Assembly (NCBI GenBank): GCA_964057225.1
Contig: OZ059899.1
Span: 2,108,001-2,172,000, forward strand
DNA: 64,000 bases
Direction: 5' to 3'
Source: Auanema rhodensis
Taxonomy: Eukaryota; Nematoda; Chromadorea; Rhabditida; Rhabditidae
A model generated the notes under the pieces. The model made no database searches. It saw only the letters and a program-made list of their open reading frames with translations, and was not told where the DNA came from. Shown piece after piece: positions 61,422 through 64,000 of the stretch. Numbering within the stretch: the stretch's first letter is position 1; every line of letters begins with the position of its first letter. Made by a program: the position numbers and the translations under genes.

Positions 61422-64000
61422 CCGAGATATCAACTGATATAAGTTCACACTTATATCCTCGATTTTCACCCTGAAGAATTGATTTTTTCGTTGAATAACA
61501 TTGTCTATCGTCTTTGCCTTGAAAAATGGAATCTAAAAACATCTACTTTTTGCTAAATTATTTTGAAATTTTTCGAAAAAATTTTTGTCAAAATGTTTTT
61601 GGAAGCAATGTTGAGTGTACATGGAAACTCAACATACACTAATGCATCATTTTTCAAACGATCATAACTAATTTTCGTATCAAGCGTTTCTCAATGTAGT
61701 ATAGTGCATTCGATGCGGATTTTTAAGCTGCGTCGATCTGTGTTATCAGATTTGCGCTAACTTAAAAATGCACCGAGATATCAACTGATATAAGTTCACA
61801 CTTATATCCTCGATTTTCACCCTGAAGAATTGATTTTTTCGTTGAATAACATTGTCTATCGTCTTTGCCTTGAAAAATGGAATCTAAAAACATCTACTTT
61901 TTGCTAAATTATTTTGAAATTTTTCGAAAAAATTTTTGTCAAAATGTTTTTGGAAGCAATGTTGAGTGTACATGGAAACTCAACATACACTAATGCATCA
62001 TTTTTCAAACGATCATAACTAATTTTTGTATCAAGCGTTTCTCGATGTAGTATAGTGCATTCGATGCGGATTTTTAAGCTGCGTCGATCTGTGTTATCAG
62101 ATTTGCGCTAGCTTAAAAATGCACCGAGATATCAACTGATATAAGTTCACACTTATATCCTCGATTTTCACCCTGAAGAGTTAATTTTTTCGTTGAATAA
62201 CATTGTCCATCGTCTTTGCCTTGAAAAATGGAATCTAAAAACATCTACTTTTTGCTAAATTATTTTGAAATTTTTCGAAAAAATTTTTGTCAAAATGTTT
62301 TTGGAAGCAATGTTGAGTGTACATGGAAACTCAACATACACTAATGCATCATTTTTCAAACAATCATAACTAATTTGTGTATTAAGCGTTTCTCAATGTA
62401 GTATAGTGCATTCGATGCGGATTTTTAAGCTGCGTCGATCTGTGTTATCAGATTTGCGCTAGCTTAAAAATGCACCGAGATATCAACTGATATAAGTTCA
62501 CACTTATATCCTCGATTTTCACCCTGAAGAATTGATTTTTTCGTTGAATAACATTGTCTATCGTCTTTGCCTTGAAAAATGGAATCTAAAAACATCTACT
62601 TTTTGCTAAATTATTTTGAAATTTTTCGAAAAAATTTTTGTCAAAATGTTTTTGGAAGCAATGTTGAGTGTACATGGAAACTCAACATACACTAATGCAT
62701 CATTTTTCAAACGATCATAACTAATTTTTGTATCAAGCTTTTCTCGATGTAGTATAGTGCATTCGATGCGGATTTTTGAGCTGCGTCGATCTGTGTTATC
62801 AGATTTGCGCTAGCTTAAAAATGCACCGAGATATCAACTGATATAAGTTCACACTTATATCCTCGATTTTCACCCTGAAGAATCAATTTTTTCGTTGAAT
62901 AACATTGTCTATCGTCTTTGCCTTGAAAAATGGAATCTAAAAACATCTACTTTTTGCTAAATTATTTTGAAATTTTTCGAAAAAATTTTTGTCAAAATGT
63001 TTTTGGAAGCAATGTTGAGTGTACATGGAAACTCAACATACACTAATGCATCATTTTTCAAACAATCATAACTAATTTGTGTATTAAGCGTTTCTCAATG
63101 TAGTATAGTGCATTCGATGCGGATTTTTAAGCTGCGTCGATCTGTGTTATCAGATTTGCGCTAGCTTAAAAATGCACCGAGATATCAACTGATATAAGTT
63201 CACACTTATATCCTCGATTTTCACCCTGAACAATTAATTTTTTCGTTGAATAACATTGTCCATCGTCTTTGCCTTGAAAAATGGAATCTAAAAACATCTA
63301 CTTTTTGCTAAATTATTTTGAAATTTTTCGAAAAAATTTTTGTCAAAATGTTTTTGGAAGCAATGTTGAGTGTACATGGAAACTCAACATACACTAATGC
63401 ATCATTTTTCAAACGATCATAACTAATTTTTGTATCAAGCGTTTCTCGATGTAGTATAGTGCATTCGATGCGGATTTTTAAGCTGCGTCGATCTGTGTTA
63501 TCAGATTTGCGCTAGCTTAAAAATGCACCGAGATATCAACTGATATAAGTTCACACTTATATCCTCGATTTTCACCCTGAAGAGTTAATTTTTTCGTTGA
63601 ATAACATTGTCCATCGTCTTTGCCTTGAAAAATGGAATCTAAAAACATCTACTTTTTGCTAAATTATTTTGAAATTTTTCGAAAAAATTTTTGTCAAAAT
63701 GTTTTTGGAAGCAATGTTGAGTGTACATGGAAACTCAACATACACTAATGCATCATTTTTCAAACAATCATAACTAATTTGTGTATTAAGCGTTTCTCAA
63801 TGTAGTATAGTGCATTCGATGCGGATTTTTAAGCTGCGTCGATCTGTGTTATCAGATTTGCGCTAGCTTAAAAATGCACCGAGATATCAACTGATATAAG
63901 TTCACACTTATATCCTCGATTTTCACCCTGAAGAATTGATTTTTTCGTTGGATAACATTGTCTATCGTCTTTGCCTTGAAAAATGGAATCTAAAAACATC
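61422..64000 (+). repeat. Terminal block, shortened copy 2 and beginning of a third (M176-M183)
   Basis: M176-M178 repeat M169-M171. M179 fuses M172 with M173. M180 repeats M174. M181 (CAATTA, G272) and M182 (GAGTTA, A tail) start what looks like another turn, with M181 carrying an M175-like head and an M177-like tail. M183 (63879-64000) is cut by the window end after 122 bp and has GTTGGATAAC. Confidence 0.88.
62475..62825 (+). repeat. Hybrid monomer M179 with crossover mapped to 6 bp
   Basis: GAATTG head and T265 are those of M172 (60018-60368). G272 and G304 are those of M173 (60369-60719). The combination AAGCTTTTCTCGATG places the switch between p265 and p272. One monomer is lost relative to copy 1. 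Confidence 0.85.

Larger units (their letters stand above)
1..64000 (+). repeat. 351-bp satellite DNA array, 183 head-to-tail monomers
   Basis: The phrase CCGAGATATC recurs at 1, 352, 703, 1054 and so on to 63879, nearly always 351 bp apart. This gives 182 full monomers and a 122-bp partial. All copies run in one direction and no foreign sequence interrupts them. GC is about 31% (hand count of M2). An EcoRV site (GATATC, p5-10) is present in nearly every monomer; M78 at 27026 reads GATAAC. HindIII (AAGCTT, p261-266) and NheI (GCTAGC, p335-340) sites mark only subsets. Large homogeneous arrays of this kind are characteristic of eukaryotic centromeric or pericentromeric heterochromatin; that role is inferred, not shown. 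I do not recognise the family. No coding capacity is visible: every frame is closed within about one monomer. Confidence 0.99.

Noticed and set aside
1-64000. CRISPR array
   Set aside because: The period is 351 bp and the whole unit repeats; there are no short repeats separated by unique spacers and no cas genes.
1-64000. Tandem repeats of a ribosomal DNA spacer
   Set aside because: No rRNA gene sequence or promoter-like unit appears anywhere in 64 kb; spacer repeats usually give way to rRNA genes within a few kilobases.
1-64000. Known satellite family assignment (for example a Drosophila or tenebrionid beetle satellite of similar length)
   Set aside because: Length alone is similar. I could not match the sequence to any family from memory, so no name is given. 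A search of satellite libraries with one monomer would decide it.

Overview
The whole window is one unbroken tandem array of a 351-bp AT-rich satellite DNA. No gene, RNA gene, transposon, inversion or unrelated spacer was found. I number monomers M1 to M183 and positions inside a monomer p1 to p351, with p1 at the first C of CCGAGATATC (base 1 of the window). There are 182 complete monomers plus the first 122 bp of M183, all head-to-tail in the same orientation. Both window edges lie inside the array, so its true length is unknown. A hand-counted monomer (M2, 352-702) has 108 G+C in 351 bp (about 31% GC). It has 11 CpG against about 8.3 expected, so CpG is not depleted. The array type points to a eukaryotic pericentromeric or centromeric heterochromatin block. 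Undepleted CpG and AT-richness fit an invertebrate, perhaps an insect, better than a vertebrate or plant. I do not recognise the family and cannot name the species.

Each monomer holds four inverted repeats: p15-36, p139-173, p187-214 and p298-348. The first has a perfect 8-bp stem with a 6-nt loop. The last is a composite hairpin with an 11-bp outer stem. Monomers differ at a small set of recurring diagnostic sites: p55-60, p77, p85, p100, p106, p113, p120, p130, p203, p239, p254, p260, p265, p269, p272, p288, p297, p337-339 and p344. Reading these sites as haplotypes reveals a layered higher-order structure.

Layout: (1) 1-25621 (M1-M73) is built from heads GAATTA, GAATTG, GAATCA and CAATTA at p55-60. 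It contains a 7-monomer higher-order repeat (2457 bp; 7721, 13337, 17900), a 6-monomer derivative (15794), a 4-monomer unit (10178, 21410, 22814) and an older tandem 4-monomer duplication (3862 and 5265). (2) 25622-27376 is a transition with new variants. (3) 27377-44572 is a recent nested duplication. A 20-monomer unit (27377-34395) is followed by a second copy enlarged to 29 monomers (34396-44572) by an internal 10-monomer duplication that then lost one monomer through a fusion. (4) 44573-58964 is a differently homogenised domain dominated by AAATTG/GAATTG dimers and by monomers reading CACCATGAACAATTA. (5) 58965-64000 returns to zone-1-like variants, with a 7-monomer block duplicated and shortened by a fusion at 62475-62825.

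Length is very stable: only five monomers are 350 bp and one is 352 bp, explained by three independent indels copied along with larger duplications. The picture is of a young array evolving by unequal exchange and conversion in register at several scales (1, 2, 4, 7, 10 and 20 monomers). Function, if any, would be structural (centromere or heterochromatin). That is inference, since no protein-binding box was identified.
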